Source of the DNA: Lachnospiraceae bacterium
Lineage (GTDB): Bacteria > Bacillota > Clostridia > Lachnospirales > Lachnospiraceae
DNA length: 55,870 nt
Direction of reading: 5' to 3'
NCBI GenBank assembly: GCA_017538995.1
Contig: JAFYHV010000103.1
Location: forward strand, 1 to 55,870
Below are positions 9,962-19,005 of this stretch, in pieces. Positions within the stretch are counted from its first letter, which is position 1, and each line of letters starts with the position of its first letter. Both the position numbers and the translations under genes were made by a program. The notes below the pieces were generated by a model. It did not search any database, was not told the origin of the DNA, and worked only from the letters and a program-made list of their open reading frames with translations.

Positions 9962-11513
9962 GAAAAAGAAAGTCACAATTCAACATGTTTTACTTATTAT
10001 CTTGTCGGCACTCTCGGTAATTTTCTCCGGTCTGCTTATGATTTCTGCGCTCATAAAAACTGCTGTAGCCAACAATATGTCCGAGCAGAAAATGATTATT
10101 GAGGGAGAAAAAATACTTCTTGTAGTTATTTCTCTTCTTGTCTTTTATGCGCTCGGATATTTTCTTTTACAGACCATGTCGAGATGGCGTATAGAATCGT
10201 TTTTTGCGTTTGTTCTCATCTTTCACGCACTGCTTGGAACACTGCTTGTGTTATTCGGACGAAGCGGCCCCGCAGCGGATTCCGCCAGCGTTTATGAGAT
10301 GGCTTTAAAACTTTCCGAAAAAGATTTGTCTTTTATCGGAAATCCGGATTCCTACCTTTCATTCTATCCGCAGCAGATCGGACTTACCGTTTTTCTTGCA
10401 TCGATCATAAAAGTATTAAAATTATTACCCTTTGAAAACTCGCTTCATCATCTTTTAAAACTTATTTATGTCGCATTAAACTGCGTCACGATAACCTTCG
10501 GATATCTGTCCGTAAAAGAACTCTGGCGTAGCAAAAAAGTATCTTCGGCATTTTTATATTTATCCCTTTTCAACCTGCCTTTTATAATGTATTCGTCTTT
10601 TATCTACGGAGAGATTCCGTCACTTGCAGCAATGTCTGTGGCAGTTTTCTTCCTTTGCAGATTTGAAAAGAAACACGGTGCACCGGCTCTAAATATTTCT
10701 TTTATGGTGGTGTTTATGGTGCTTTCCGTATTTGTCAGAAAGAACTCTTTGATTTTCATAATCGCAACGTTAATCGTGCTCGTTTTAATCTTCATGAAAA
10801 ATCATAAAAAAGAGTATCTGATAACTGCCATAGCATCTTTTATCGCATGCTTGGTAATTCTTCCGCTTACTTTAGAAAATTATGAACTTGAAGCAAAAGA
10901 GGATGTAAGCAAAGGAGTAACAATGTATTCGTACATTGCGATGGGTATGCAGGACTCTTCAAGAGGGCCCGGATGGTACAACGGCTTTAACTTTGATACT
11001 TACAAAAACACCGGAATGGATTCGAAAGAAACCAATAAAATAAGCAGTAAAGCTATTGAAGACAGAGTCAGATACTTTAAAGAAAATCCGAAAGAGTGCT
11101 ATACTTTTTTCAGGGATAAATTCTTAACTCAGTGGGCGGATCCTACTCTGGCTTCATGCCAGGCAACGTATGTTGACTACGGCGGAAGGGCCAAAATAAT
11201 TCAGAAAATATATGACGGCGATTTAAATAAATTTTATGTGTTTTTCTGTAATGTGTTCCAGAACGTTATTTACATAGGCGTGTTTATCTGGAGTCTGAAC
11301 AATTTCAGAAAAGTAGTTACAACGGACAGAAAAGAATGTGTGATTTCCGCATACATCGGAATAATTACCGTTATCGGAGGCTTCCTTTTCCACATGATGT
11401 GGGAGGCCAACAGCCGTTACATATTCCCTTATGCAATGATGTTAATTCCTTATGCGGCTTTCGGATACGGAAATCTCTTAGAGCATAATATTTTAAACGA
11501 TTATGATGATTAA
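9954..11513 (+). CDS. Polytopic GT-C-like membrane protein
   Basis: The 519-residue protein has about twelve hydrophobic segments. The early outward loop carries GPAADSASVYEMALKLSEKD and then SYLSFYPQQIG, the type of acidic and aromatic loop seen in mannosyltransferase-like GT-C proteins. A second loop late in the chain, about residues 320-420, is soluble and contains RYFKENPKECYTFFRDKF, a motif often seen in lipid-linked glycosyltransferases of Clostridia. The ATG overlaps the end of the preceding gene by 8 bp, so the two are translationally coupled. Specific function is not recognised. Confidence 0.6.
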   Translation: MDKKKKVTIQHVLLIILSALSVIFSGLLMISALIKTAVANNMSEQKMIIEGEKILLVVISLLVFYALGYFLLQTMSRWRIESFFAFVLIFHALLGTLLVLFGRSGPAADSASVYEMALKLSEKDLSFIGNPDSYLSFYPQQIGLTVFLASIIKVLKLLPFENSLHHLLKLIYVALNCVTITFGYLSVKELWRSKKVSSAFLYLSLFNLPFIMYSSFIYGEIPSLAAMSVAVFFLCRFEKKHGAPALNISFMVVFMVLSVFVRKNSLIFIIATLIVLVLIFMKNHKKEYLITAIASFIACLVILPLTLENYELEAKEDVSKGVTMYSYIAMGMQDSSRGPGWYNGFNFDTYKNTGMDSKETNKISSKAIEDRVRYFKENPKECYTFFRDKFLTQWADPTLASCQATYVDYGGRAKIIQKIYDGDLNKFYVFFCNVFQNVIYIGVFIWSLNNFRKVVTTDRKECVISAYIGIITVIGGFLFHMMWEANSRYIFPYAMMLIPYAAFGYGNLLEHNILNDYDD

Positions 11514-11534
11514 TTTTGAAAGGCGGATGCGTTC

Positions 11535-12269
11535 ATGATTGGAAGAGTTCATTCAATCGAGACATTTGGCGCAGTCGACGGGCCCGGAGTAAGGTTCGTC
11601 GTGTTTTTTCAGGGCTGTCCGATGCGCTGCGCATACTGCCACAATCCCGATACCTGGGACGTAAACGGCGGCACGGAAATGAGCGTCGATGAAATATATA
11701 AAAAGTTTGAGCGAAACGAAGCCTTTTATGAGAAGGGCGGAGTTACCGCATCGGGCGGCGAGCCGATGATGCAGATTGATTTTCTGACCGAACTTTTTAA
11801 AAAGTTCCATGATGAGGGCGTGCATACCTGTCTTGATACTTCGGGAATAATGTTCAAAGAAGGCAATGAAAAGATTGACAAGCTCCTTGAAGTTACAGAC
11901 CTTGTGATGCTTGATATCAAACGTTTTGACGGAGAAGGTCACAAGGAACTTACAGGTCATTACAACGACGGAATTCTTGCATTTGCAAAATACTTATCCG
12001 ACAGGAATAAAAAAATCTGGGTGCGCTTTGTATGCGTTCCGGGAGTGACTGACTTTGACGAAGAACTTAAGGAATACGGCAAGTTTTTATCTGAGCTTAA
12101 AACCCTTGAAGCGCTGGATGTTCTTCCTTATCACACAATGGGTGTAAAGAAGTATGAGGCACTCGGAATTCCCTACAGACTTGAAGGTATAAAGCCTGCA
12201 ACCAACGAATATGCAAGCGCGAAAAAAGAGATAATTTTACAAGCCGCAGGCGCAAATAAAAAAGAGTAG
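11535..12269 (+). CDS. pflA: Pyruvate formate-lyase-activating enzyme (radical SAM)
   Basis: The 244-residue radical S-adenosylmethionine enzyme abstracts a hydrogen from the radical glycine of PFL and so activates it. The cluster-binding motif is Cys28-x3-Cys32-x2-Cys35 in GCPMRCAYC. SGGEP follows, as expected for SAM binding, and DIKRFDGEGHKELTG is typical of the PflA family. Length and N-terminus (MIGRVHSIETFGAVDGPGVR) match canonical PflA. An AAAGGCGG-type site lies upstream of the ATG. It is probably transcribed with pflB through the three intervening membrane genes. Confidence 0.96.
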   Translation: MIGRVHSIETFGAVDGPGVRFVVFFQGCPMRCAYCHNPDTWDVNGGTEMSVDEIYKKFERNEAFYEKGGVTASGGEPMMQIDFLTELFKKFHDEGVHTCLDTSGIMFKEGNEKIDKLLEVTDLVMLDIKRFDGEGHKELTGHYNDGILAFAKYLSDRNKKIWVRFVCVPGVTDFDEELKEYGKFLSELKTLEALDVLPYHTMGVKKYEALGIPYRLEGIKPATNEYASAKKEIILQAAGANKKE

Positions 12270-12290
12270 TTTATAAAGACTGATTTGGTG

Positions 12291-12296
12291 TAATAT
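12291..12296 (+). promoter_or_regulatory. Candidate -10 element placed for a leaderless transcript
   Basis: TAATAT ends 6 nt before the ATG at 12303, so initiation at the usual distance would fall on the A of the start codon. No good -35 is seen at 16-18 bp. Read-through from pflA is the alternative. Confidence 0.25.
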
Positions 12297-12302
12297 AAGA
12301 GT

Positions 12303-12905
12303 ATGTACAGGAAATTTTTTAAAAGACTTTTGGATATAATAATTTCTTTTAACGGAATCCTTTTCTTGGGGATTCCTATGCTTGTTATTGCACTGATCAT
12401 AAAAATCGAAGATCCCGGTCCAGCGTTTTTCAAGCAGAAAAGAGTCGGTCTTCACAAGAAACATTTCATGCTCATAAAATTCAGAAGTATGAAGATGGAT
12501 ACACCTCACGATGTTCCCACGCACATGCTCGAAAATCCCGATCAGTATATTTTAAAATGCGGTAAGTTTTTAAGAAAATCGAGCCTCGACGAACTGCCAC
12601 AGCTCTTTAATATTTTCGCGGGACAGATGAGCATAATCGGTCCGAGACCGGCACTCTGGAACCAGTACGACTTAATAGAAGAGAGAGATAAGTACGGAGC
12701 CAATGATGTTTTACCCGGACTTACAGGCTGGGCACAGATAAACGGAAGAGACGAACTTGAGATTCCGGTCAAGGCAAAATTCGACGGAGAATATGTTGAA
12801 AAATTATCGTTCGGATTTGATCTTAAATGCTTCTTTAAAACTATCGGAGCCGTATTCAAACATGAAGGTGTCGTTGAAGGCGGAACCGGTGCAATGAACA
12901 AATAA
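12303..12905 (+). CDS. Sugar phosphate transferase, monotopic phosphoglycosyltransferase (PglC/WcaJ type)
   Basis: The 200-residue enzyme should move a sugar-1-phosphate from a UDP-sugar to undecaprenyl phosphate, the first membrane step of glycan assembly. One N-terminal hydrophobic re-entrant helix (about 12-34) is followed by KQKRVGLHKKHFMLIKFRSM, then the catalytic Asp96-Glu97 pair in SSLDELPQ, then IIGPRPALW and LPGLTGWAQINGRD. These are the hallmark motifs of the family, and the short length fits PglC rather than the long WbaP form. No other glycan synthesis enzyme is adjacent, but the GT-C-like genes on both sides are plausible users of the product. The Shine-Dalgarno sequence is weak. 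Confidence 0.92.
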   Translation: MYRKFFKRLLDIIISFNGILFLGIPMLVIALIIKIEDPGPAFFKQKRVGLHKKHFMLIKFRSMKMDTPHDVPTHMLENPDQYILKCGKFLRKSSLDELPQLFNIFAGQMSIIGPRPALWNQYDLIEERDKYGANDVLPGLTGWAQINGRDELEIPVKAKFDGEYVEKLSFGFDLKCFFKTIGAVFKHEGVVEGGTGAMNK

Positions 12906-12932
12906 TTATTTCGAATTTACAATAAACAATTA

Positions 12933-12976
12933 ACTCCTTATTCGTGTATAATGTAAGAGGGGCACGAATAAGGAGT
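12933..12976 (+). promoter_or_regulatory. 14-bp inverted repeat enclosing a -10 box and covering the ribosome binding site
   Basis: ACTCCTTATTCGTG (12933-12946) and CACGAATAAGGAGT (12963-12976) are perfect inverted repeats separated by 16 bp. The spacer contains a consensus -10, TATAAT, at 12947-12952. The right arm contains the Shine-Dalgarno AAGGAG used by the ATG at 12983. A long read-through RNA would fold this site into a hairpin, whereas RNA started from the internal promoter, near 12959, would lack the left arm. No convincing -35 is seen. Confidence 0.7.
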
Positions 12977-12982
12977 ATTTTT

Positions 12983-14755
12983 ATGGGCAAAATCAAAAAA
13001 CTGATTCCTTTAATCACGATAGAAACAGCAGTCATTTTAATGCTTTTCAGCCAGTATATTTTTATTCTGGATACAATAAAATATACCAATAATTTTATAT
13101 TCGGCTTTTTTGATCTGGCGTTTGGTTATTTATATACCATTAAATATATAGCTGCGCTGATAATTATGTATTTAATTATGCGTGATAAAAAAGGAATTGT
13201 TTCCGGATATATCGGAATGGCTTATGTGTTGCTGTCGGGTCTTTATCTGTTTGTATATTTTTTTCGAAACTACGATTATGGGACACCTTTACTTGAGCAG
13301 TTCTTTATTTACTTTGACCCGTTTATTATATACATTGCTTTCGCAATAGTTTTCATTTGTTTTATTACGGAGAAAGGGAAAAAGTCTTTTCTTTTCATTC
13401 TTACTTTAGCCGTTACAATCGCGGATATGATAGTGGGATCCTTATACTATTTTGGCTACGTTACGGATTATCCAAACGCCGACGGCATCTACAACGGTTT
13501 CGAAATATTTCTTATGAGAGTTTTTAATACCGATTTCTATTTCCACTGGTGCTTATGCTGCTTTATATTTGCGGTTGAAACACTTTTAATATTAATCTTT
13601 GCTATAGTCTTACGAAAAAAAGAATCCGAAGAAACAAAAAATTTAAAAGAAAAAGAAGATGAAATCAAATCTGTCGCAGTTATAATTTCCGTTTTAGTTG
13701 CATTTCTTTTATCGTTTCTTACGATTATTTATGTTTTAAGACCGCTAATAAAGAGTTTTGATTATAATAATTATGAAGACTCGTTTGTTCATAAAACTAT
13801 CGAATGGATACCGCGTACCCAAGACAGCATGGCAAAAGTATCCGACAAAGATATACTGTCGAAGTGTCCTTTTGAAACCACAGATAAAGCAGAGTGGAAG
13901 TTTTACCCTAAAGACAATTTACTGGGCCTTGTTGCAACTAGCAAAGAATACGGAGACAGGGAAAATACAATTATACTGGTATTCAGTTATTTAAAATCGG
14001 CTGAGAGCATCAGCGATACTATTATTCATTATGAATACCAGGGCTGCATAGCACGTTACGGAGTCTTTTCTTTTGATAACCCGGAAATATGCGAAGAGAA
14101 GCAGTTTTACTATATAAAACTTGTTTATGATAACAGAATAGTGGATCCGCAAACAATCAGTTTTGATAAGGATGACGAGAGAATATGTATTGATATACTG
14201 AATGATGATATCGAATTAACATACTGTTATTTTGGCAGGGAAATAAACAGAGTAAAGTATCAGAGTTATGATTCTGCAGCCGGTACTTGGGGAGAAGTCA
14301 CGACTGAAGAAAGTACCTTGAACCTTGAACCGGGAATACCTTATGTTCATTGGACAGAGCTTCAGGTTGCGAATAACCTTTATAGAAGTGAGGACGGATT
14401 AGGTATAGTCGTTGACCATTATGATTATAAATATCCTCAGTACAATATTTACGGTGAAATTGTAAAAACTTCGGATACATTTATATCAGTTTATATTTTC
14501 AGCGACGATGAATTAAGTGAAGAGATTTTACCCGAAAAAGAAAGTGTTAAGCTGTATTTAAAAAACGGAGAATCTTATGAGGATATTACACCGGATGATT
14601 TTACGGTTTATATAGTCAATTATTCTGTACATGAGGAGGTTTTTGCTCTGGAGAGTAAAAACCTGGGAGAACTTACGGAAGGGGAATATATTCTTAAGTT
14701 TGGAGAATACAGCGTTAATTTTGAATTAAGAATGCAAGGTTTTACAGCGTGTTAA
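12983..14755 (+). CDS. Unrecognised membrane protein with large extracytoplasmic C-terminal domain
   Basis: I do not recognise this 590-residue protein. The start at 12983 is chosen because AAGGAG lies 7 bp upstream; an in-frame ATG at 12944 lies inside the inverted repeat and has no ribosome binding site. About six or seven hydrophobic segments fill residues 1-235, with a charged cytoplasmic loop (KKESEETKNLKEKEDEIK) before the last. The remaining 350 residues are soluble, acidic and beta-rich, and probably face outside. The gene ends 1 bp from the stop of the convergent operon. It could be a surface sensor or a sugar-modifying enzyme, but no motif decides this. Confidence 0.7.
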   Translation: MGKIKKLIPLITIETAVILMLFSQYIFILDTIKYTNNFIFGFFDLAFGYLYTIKYIAALIIMYLIMRDKKGIVSGYIGMAYVLLSGLYLFVYFFRNYDYGTPLLEQFFIYFDPFIIYIAFAIVFICFITEKGKKSFLFILTLAVTIADMIVGSLYYFGYVTDYPNADGIYNGFEIFLMRVFNTDFYFHWCLCCFIFAVETLLILIFAIVLRKKESEETKNLKEKEDEIKSVAVIISVLVAFLLSFLTIIYVLRPLIKSFDYNNYEDSFVHKTIEWIPRTQDSMAKVSDKDILSKCPFETTDKAEWKFYPKDNLLGLVATSKEYGDRENTIILVFSYLKSAESISDTIIHYEYQGCIARYGVFSFDNPEICEEKQFYYIKLVYDNRIVDPQTISFDKDDERICIDILNDDIELTYCYFGREINRVKYQSYDSAAGTWGEVTTEESTLNLEPGIPYVHWTELQVANNLYRSEDGLGIVVDHYDYKYPQYNIYGEIVKTSDTFISVYIFSDDELSEEILPEKESVKLYLKNGESYEDITPDDFTVYIVNYSVHEEVFALESKNLGELTEGEYILKFGEYSVNFELRMQGFTAC

Positions 14756-14756
14756 A

Positions 14757-15263
14757 TTATTTTTTGCGGCGAAGAATAAGGGCTCGTAAAAGAAGAAAAA
14801 CAAGTATGGAAAAAGATGCACCCGTCATATCCAGGAGTACATCCCAGAAACTTGAGTATCGCCCGGTGAAATACTGAATAGTCTCATCTATGCTTGCAAC
14901 GAGAAGAGAAAATATAAAAGCGGTCGGATAAAAACTGAAAATGCTTTTTATCAGACCTCTTTTTTTGTCGTCGGTTAACGGTTCTTTTATATTAATTGCG
15001 ATAAGTATCGCGAGTTCAATTCCGAGAATGGCATACTCAATAAAGTGTGCGCTTTTTCTTATAACAACTTCGGGGATTACAAAAGCTTCGTTGTTGCTCA
15101 CGCTCTGAACCACGGCTTCAACGATTTCCTTAACGAAGCTGCTTTCCTCGGTTGACATTTCGGGAGTCATAAAAGAATGCCCCCAGATGATTGCAACCGT
15201 GAGCAGAATGATGACTGTTATTATTACTCTGAATTTATTTTTCTTTTTAATCGATTTATCCAT
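14757..15263 (-). CDS. VanZ-like family membrane protein
   Basis: The 168-residue protein has four hydrophobic segments and the VanZ-family signatures RKSAHFIEYAILG and DETIQYFTGRYSSFWDVLLDMTGA. VanZ gives low-level teicoplanin resistance in enterococci, but most members are uncharacterised envelope proteins, so resistance should not be inferred. It is the last gene of a three-gene minus-strand operon and starts 5 bp after the preceding gene stops. Confidence 0.88.
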   Translation of the reverse strand: MDKSIKKKNKFRVIITVIILLTVAIIWGHSFMTPEMSTEESSFVKEIVEAVVQSVSNNEAFVIPEVVIRKSAHFIEYAILGIELAILIAINIKEPLTDDKKRGLIKSIFSFYPTAFIFSLLVASIDETIQYFTGRYSSFWDVLLDMTGASFSILVFLLLRALILRRKK

Positions 15264-15268
15264 TTTCT

Positions 15269-15874
15269 CTATAAAAGGTACCTGCTTAAAAATACAAGCA
15301 TGATGAAGTAGTATGGAAGATTCGCCAAAATCGGAGAATCGTCTTTATAAACATGTCTTTCTGCAATGCCTGTAACAGGAATTATTGCAGCATATGTAAA
15401 TACAAAGAGGCAGAGGTTTGCTACGGGATTGTAAAATGCCGATGCTAAGAAGCAGAGAAGCATTATCACACCGCAGGGTATGTATTTCTTAAGCATCTGC
15501 CATGCGTTTTTCTTATCGTCTTTATAAACCGCTACACAGAGTAAAATCAGGGCAGCAGGCGCGAACAGTAAAAGAAAATCACCGTACATAATTACAACCT
15601 GCGCGAAAGCCTTAAAGCCCGTAAAATCAAAAGGACTTACTTTCAGATCCGCCTTAAAAGCTATATTTGGCAGGAATGCAAAGCAGACTGCCTGACATCT
15701 GAAGAAGGATTCCGGTCTTATGCGCATTGTAAGAACAGTTGCAATTGCTGCAAGCATGGCAAAAAGCACAAGGCGGACCACGCTTTGCGATTTGTAGTAA
15801 AGCACAAACATCATTATGAATGAAAGTGCTATGGACAGTATTCGGTTAACTAAAATCAGCTTTTTGTTTTTCAT
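15269..15874 (-). CDS. Hypothetical polytopic membrane protein
   Basis: The 201-residue protein has about six hydrophobic segments and no motif I recognise. It lies between a DUF6056 gene (7 bp upstream) and a VanZ-like gene (5 bp downstream), so the three are surely co-transcribed. The loop with FKADLKVSPFDFTGFKAFAQ may face outside. The product might be a partner or a detached C-terminal part of the shortish DUF6056 protein, but nothing in the sequence proves it. Confidence 0.6.
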   Translation of the reverse strand: MKNKKLILVNRILSIALSFIMMFVLYYKSQSVVRLVLFAMLAAIATVLTMRIRPESFFRCQAVCFAFLPNIAFKADLKVSPFDFTGFKAFAQVVIMYGDFLLLFAPAALILLCVAVYKDDKKNAWQMLKKYIPCGVIMLLCFLASAFYNPVANLCLFVFTYAAIIPVTGIAERHVYKDDSPILANLPYYFIMLVFLSRYLL

Positions 15875-15881
15875 AATTCAC

Positions 15882-17021
15882 TTAAACTGCGGGGAAAATT
15901 ATCTCCGAGCAGATTTTGATTATTGCATATAAAACAAACGAAGAGGTCAGAAGTATTAACATCGGCCTCATTTTTTTATGATTATCATACAGTCTCGAGA
16001 TTACCGAAACTATGTATGTTATCAGCACGCACATAATACCGAACGATGCTCTCTGCGGATAAGCGGGCGATAAAAACATCGCACCCTGGGCAATCACCGC
16101 AAAGGCGAACAGAGCGATATCGCGGGGTTTTATTTCTTTTATGATGTAGATCTGGATTACCAGAAGGATAATCGCGAACAAAAACGAAGTCAGCAGGAAT
16201 CCGCAGCCCGAAAGCAGGAAGGAATCAATTCTGCCCTTTATAATGCTCATAAAAGGAGCCTTCTCCACGAACTGGTTTCTCACAAAATTGCCGGGCGCCA
16301 GGATAAGAAGTGCACTTCCGACAAGCGTTAAAAATGCACCTTCATAGAGGTAGAAAGGTATCTTTTTCTTCTTTATTGCAAGGAAAATGATGACTCCGAC
16401 GGTGAGTACAAAGCAGGTGGGACCCATGTTTTCGGTGCTCCAGCCGGCGATAAGCGCAAGAGGAATTATCCATAAATACTCGGCAATCCCTGCTTTTGAA
16501 GCTTTTTCGACTTCAAAATCCATCTCTTTCAGGATCACCAGTACATATAAAAGAATCCATGAAGTCGAGTAAAGATAGTTGACCGAGCCCGATTCCCAGA
16601 GCATCGAAAAGAAGAGGCTTGCGTTAAAAGCCACGATTAAAGCTTCGCATAAAAGATACATCAGGGGATTTTTGGCGCGGGCAGTCTTAAAGATTACGAA
16701 TCCGAGGATAATCGTCGCCAGTATATTTAAAACATCGGCGGCGACCTCGCCTGTTGCCAGCACGACCTGAAGAAGGGCATGATTGATGCTTCGTCCGCCC
16801 CAGTTAAAATAATGCCAGATCTGGCTCTCTATGATATCGCCCAAAGATTTAACCTTCTCTCCGGTGACCAGATTGGTGGCGTACCAGATATCATCCCTCA
16901 TAAAAGGGGTAATTCTGTGCGCAATGAACTGAATTATCAGTAAAACTGCCACAAAAACGGCGGTTATGATATAGAGTTTTATATTCCTGTTTTCTTTTTT
17001 AAGAGTGTTATTGGTTTCCAT
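15882..17021 (-). CDS. DUF6056-family membrane protein, GT-C-like
   Basis: The 379-residue protein has nine or ten hydrophobic segments. The first outward loop contains FMRDDIWYATNLVTGE followed by YFNWGGRSINHAL, which matches the DUF6056 pattern and resembles the acidic loop of GT-C glycosyltransferases. The start at 17021 is preferred because AGGAAAAATT precedes it and because the candidate extended -10 would start RNA near 17054, inside the longer reading frame that begins at 17057. First gene of the minus-strand operon. Role unknown, probably in envelope glycans. Confidence 0.7.
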   Translation of the reverse strand: METNNTLKKENRNIKLYIITAVFVAVLLIIQFIAHRITPFMRDDIWYATNLVTGEKVKSLGDIIESQIWHYFNWGGRSINHALLQVVLATGEVAADVLNILATIILGFVIFKTARAKNPLMYLLCEALIVAFNASLFFSMLWESGSVNYLYSTSWILLYVLVILKEMDFEVEKASKAGIAEYLWIIPLALIAGWSTENMGPTCFVLTVGVIIFLAIKKKKIPFYLYEGAFLTLVGSALLILAPGNFVRNQFVEKAPFMSIIKGRIDSFLLSGCGFLLTSFLFAIILLVIQIYIIKEIKPRDIALFAFAVIAQGAMFLSPAYPQRASFGIMCVLITYIVSVISRLYDNHKKMRPMLILLTSSFVLYAIIKICSEIIFPAV

Positions 17022-17060
17022 AATTTTTCCTGGGGGATTTTTTGTCCCACAACTCATAAA

Positions 17061-17069
17061 ATTATAACA
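17061..17069 (-). promoter_or_regulatory. Extended -10 promoter of the DUF6056 operon
   Basis: On the minus strand the sequence is TGTTATAAT, a perfect extended -10 (TGnTATAAT). No strong -35 lies at 17 bp; TTGATG (17092-17087) lies 20 bp away. RNA would begin near 17054. Confidence 0.5.
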
Positions 17070-17164
17070 TATATTTTGTTTTGAAACATCAAAATCACTT
17101 CCTTTTATTTGCGATTTATAGTAAACTGTTTAATTGTGAGAAATATTGCAAAAGGAACATCACG

Positions 17165-18964
17165 ATGTATATTTTTAACGTAATTTCGCTTCTGGGCGGT
17201 CTGGCTCTTTTCCTCTACGGAATGAGAATGATGGGTAATAACCTTAAGGAAGGACAGTCCGGAACTTTAAAGGTAGTAATGAGCAAGGTAACAGACAACC
17301 CCGTGAAGGCTTTTATTCTCGGTGTGCTCGTAACTGCCGTTATCCAGTCATCCACAGCGACGATTGTAATTACCTCCGGTCTTGTTGCCGCAGGTATAAT
17401 TTCTCTTAATCAGTCACTTGGTATTATCGTCGGTGCAAACGTTGGTACAACGGTTACCGGACAGATAATCCGACTTCTTGACGTAAAGGGTGACGCTTCA
17501 CTTATTCTTAAGTTTTTCCAGCCTTCGACACTGGCGCCTTTGGCTCTTATTTTAGGTATAGCCTTAATAATGTTCTTTAAATTCAAAAAATCCGACAACC
17601 TCGGCGGTATTGCCATGGGCTTTGGTATTCTTTTCACGGGACTTTTAAATATGACGGCAGCCGTAAGCGGTCTTAAGGAAAGCGGAATCATCGACAAACT
17701 TTTTATGAGCCTCGGCGACAATCCGGTGCTTGGCTATATAGTCGGTGCAGGAGTTGCATTTGCACTTCAGTCGTCATCGGCCACAATCGGTATCTTACAG
17801 GCGTTCTCAACGGCGGGCGACATTCCTTTTAAGGTTGTTTACGTCATGATTGTCGGTATCTATTTGGGCGACTGCGTTACCACAGCTTTGGTTTGCTCCA
17901 TCGGTGCAAAGAACGATGCTAAGAGAGTCGGTATCGTAAACATCATGTTTAATTTAACCGAAACAGTTCTCGTACTCGTTGTCGTATTCATTGTTCACAA
18001 GCTTGGTTTCCTGGATAATCTCTGGAATATGAGAATGACTCCCGGTACCATCGCAAATACAAATACCATCTTTAATATGGGTTGTTCGATTCTTATCCTG
18101 CCGTTCATCAAGTTTTACGGTACGGCGAGTCGTAAGATCGTAAAAGATGCAGCAAAGCCCATCGGCAAATACGACGACAAGATTGCAGCATTAAACCCCG
18201 TATTCTTTAATACTCCCGCAATTGCATTCGGCGGATGCTACGACTGTCTTGATGCAATGATTCATGCATCCATTGACAACATCGACAAATCAATCGCACT
18301 TGTTAAAAAGTTTGACGAAAAAGTTTTCGACGAATTAAATGAGGAAGAAGAGAACATCGACCACTTGACAGACTGTGTCGATACATACCTTGTAAATCTT
18401 TCTCCCCACGTAAAAGAAGATCTGCATGTTCGTATCATGACCGAGTACCACAAAGTCGTAAAAGAATTTGAACGTCTCGGCGACCATGCTTTAAATATCG
18501 CAGAAGATGCCAAGGAACTTTACGATAACGAAACCGCTTTCAGTGAGCAGGCATTGGGCGAACTCGATGTAGCTTTCGATCTTATGAAAAAGATTTTAAA
18601 CTACACTCTTATCGGCTTCGAAAGAAGAGATATCGAGTCCGCAAAGCATATCGAGCCCCTCGAGGAAGTAATGGATGATTTAACCAACATGCTTCATGAC
18701 AATCATCTTGCCCGTTTAAGAGAAGGAAACTGCTCTGTACGCGCCGGAATCGTTTTCCTCGATATTTTATCCAATATGGAAAGAATAGCCGATATCTGTT
18801 CAAATATAGGTATTGCGGTTATCGCGAGAAAGTCACCCGAAGCAGGACTTGCGCATACATATGTTTCCGCACTTCACCAGGGCGGCGACAGTGATTTTAA
18901 CGACGAATACATTCAGGCTCATTCCGAATATTTCGGAAGATTATCCGGAGAGACACCCGAATAA
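17165..18964 (+). CDS. Na+/phosphate cotransporter with PhoU-like domain
   Basis: The 599-residue protein imports phosphate with sodium. Two inverted halves of the transport domain each carry a QSS motif: QSSTAT at about residue 61 and QSSSAT at about 202. The soluble part from about residue 350 to 570 is helical and resembles PhoU (repeats of the form VKEFERLGDHALNIAEDA and LSNMERIADICSNIGIAV). This layout is the bacterial NptA-related family (NaPi-II type with a PhoU tail). The start at 17165 has AAAGGAA upstream; a longer frame from 17081 lacks a ribosome binding site. The gene is divergent from the DUF6056 operon. Confidence 0.93.
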   Translation: MYIFNVISLLGGLALFLYGMRMMGNNLKEGQSGTLKVVMSKVTDNPVKAFILGVLVTAVIQSSTATIVITSGLVAAGIISLNQSLGIIVGANVGTTVTGQIIRLLDVKGDASLILKFFQPSTLAPLALILGIALIMFFKFKKSDNLGGIAMGFGILFTGLLNMTAAVSGLKESGIIDKLFMSLGDNPVLGYIVGAGVAFALQSSSATIGILQAFSTAGDIPFKVVYVMIVGIYLGDCVTTALVCSIGAKNDAKRVGIVNIMFNLTETVLVLVVVFIVHKLGFLDNLWNMRMTPGTIANTNTIFNMGCSILILPFIKFYGTASRKIVKDAAKPIGKYDDKIAALNPVFFNTPAIAFGGCYDCLDAMIHASIDNIDKSIALVKKFDEKVFDELNEEEENIDHLTDCVDTYLVNLSPHVKEDLHVRIMTEYHKVVKEFERLGDHALNIAEDAKELYDNETAFSEQALGELDVAFDLMKKILNYTLIGFERRDIESAKHIEPLEEVMDDLTNMLHDNHLARLREGNCSVRAGIVFLDILSNMERIADICSNIGIAVIARKSPEAGLAHTYVSALHQGGDSDFNDEYIQAHSEYFGRLSGETPE

Positions 18965-19005
18965 AATAAAAATTTATATAAAAGTATGAAAAGGAGCATA
19001 AGCGT

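Noticed and set aside
12944..12982. Upstream ATG extending the unknown membrane protein by 13 residues
   Set aside because: It lies inside the inverted repeat and ahead of the promoter's likely start site, and lacks a ribosome binding site, whereas ATG 12983 has AAGGAG.
14757..15263. Glycopeptide resistance from the VanZ-like gene
   Set aside because: No vanHAX-type genes are nearby, and VanZ-like proteins are common in Bacillota without resistance.
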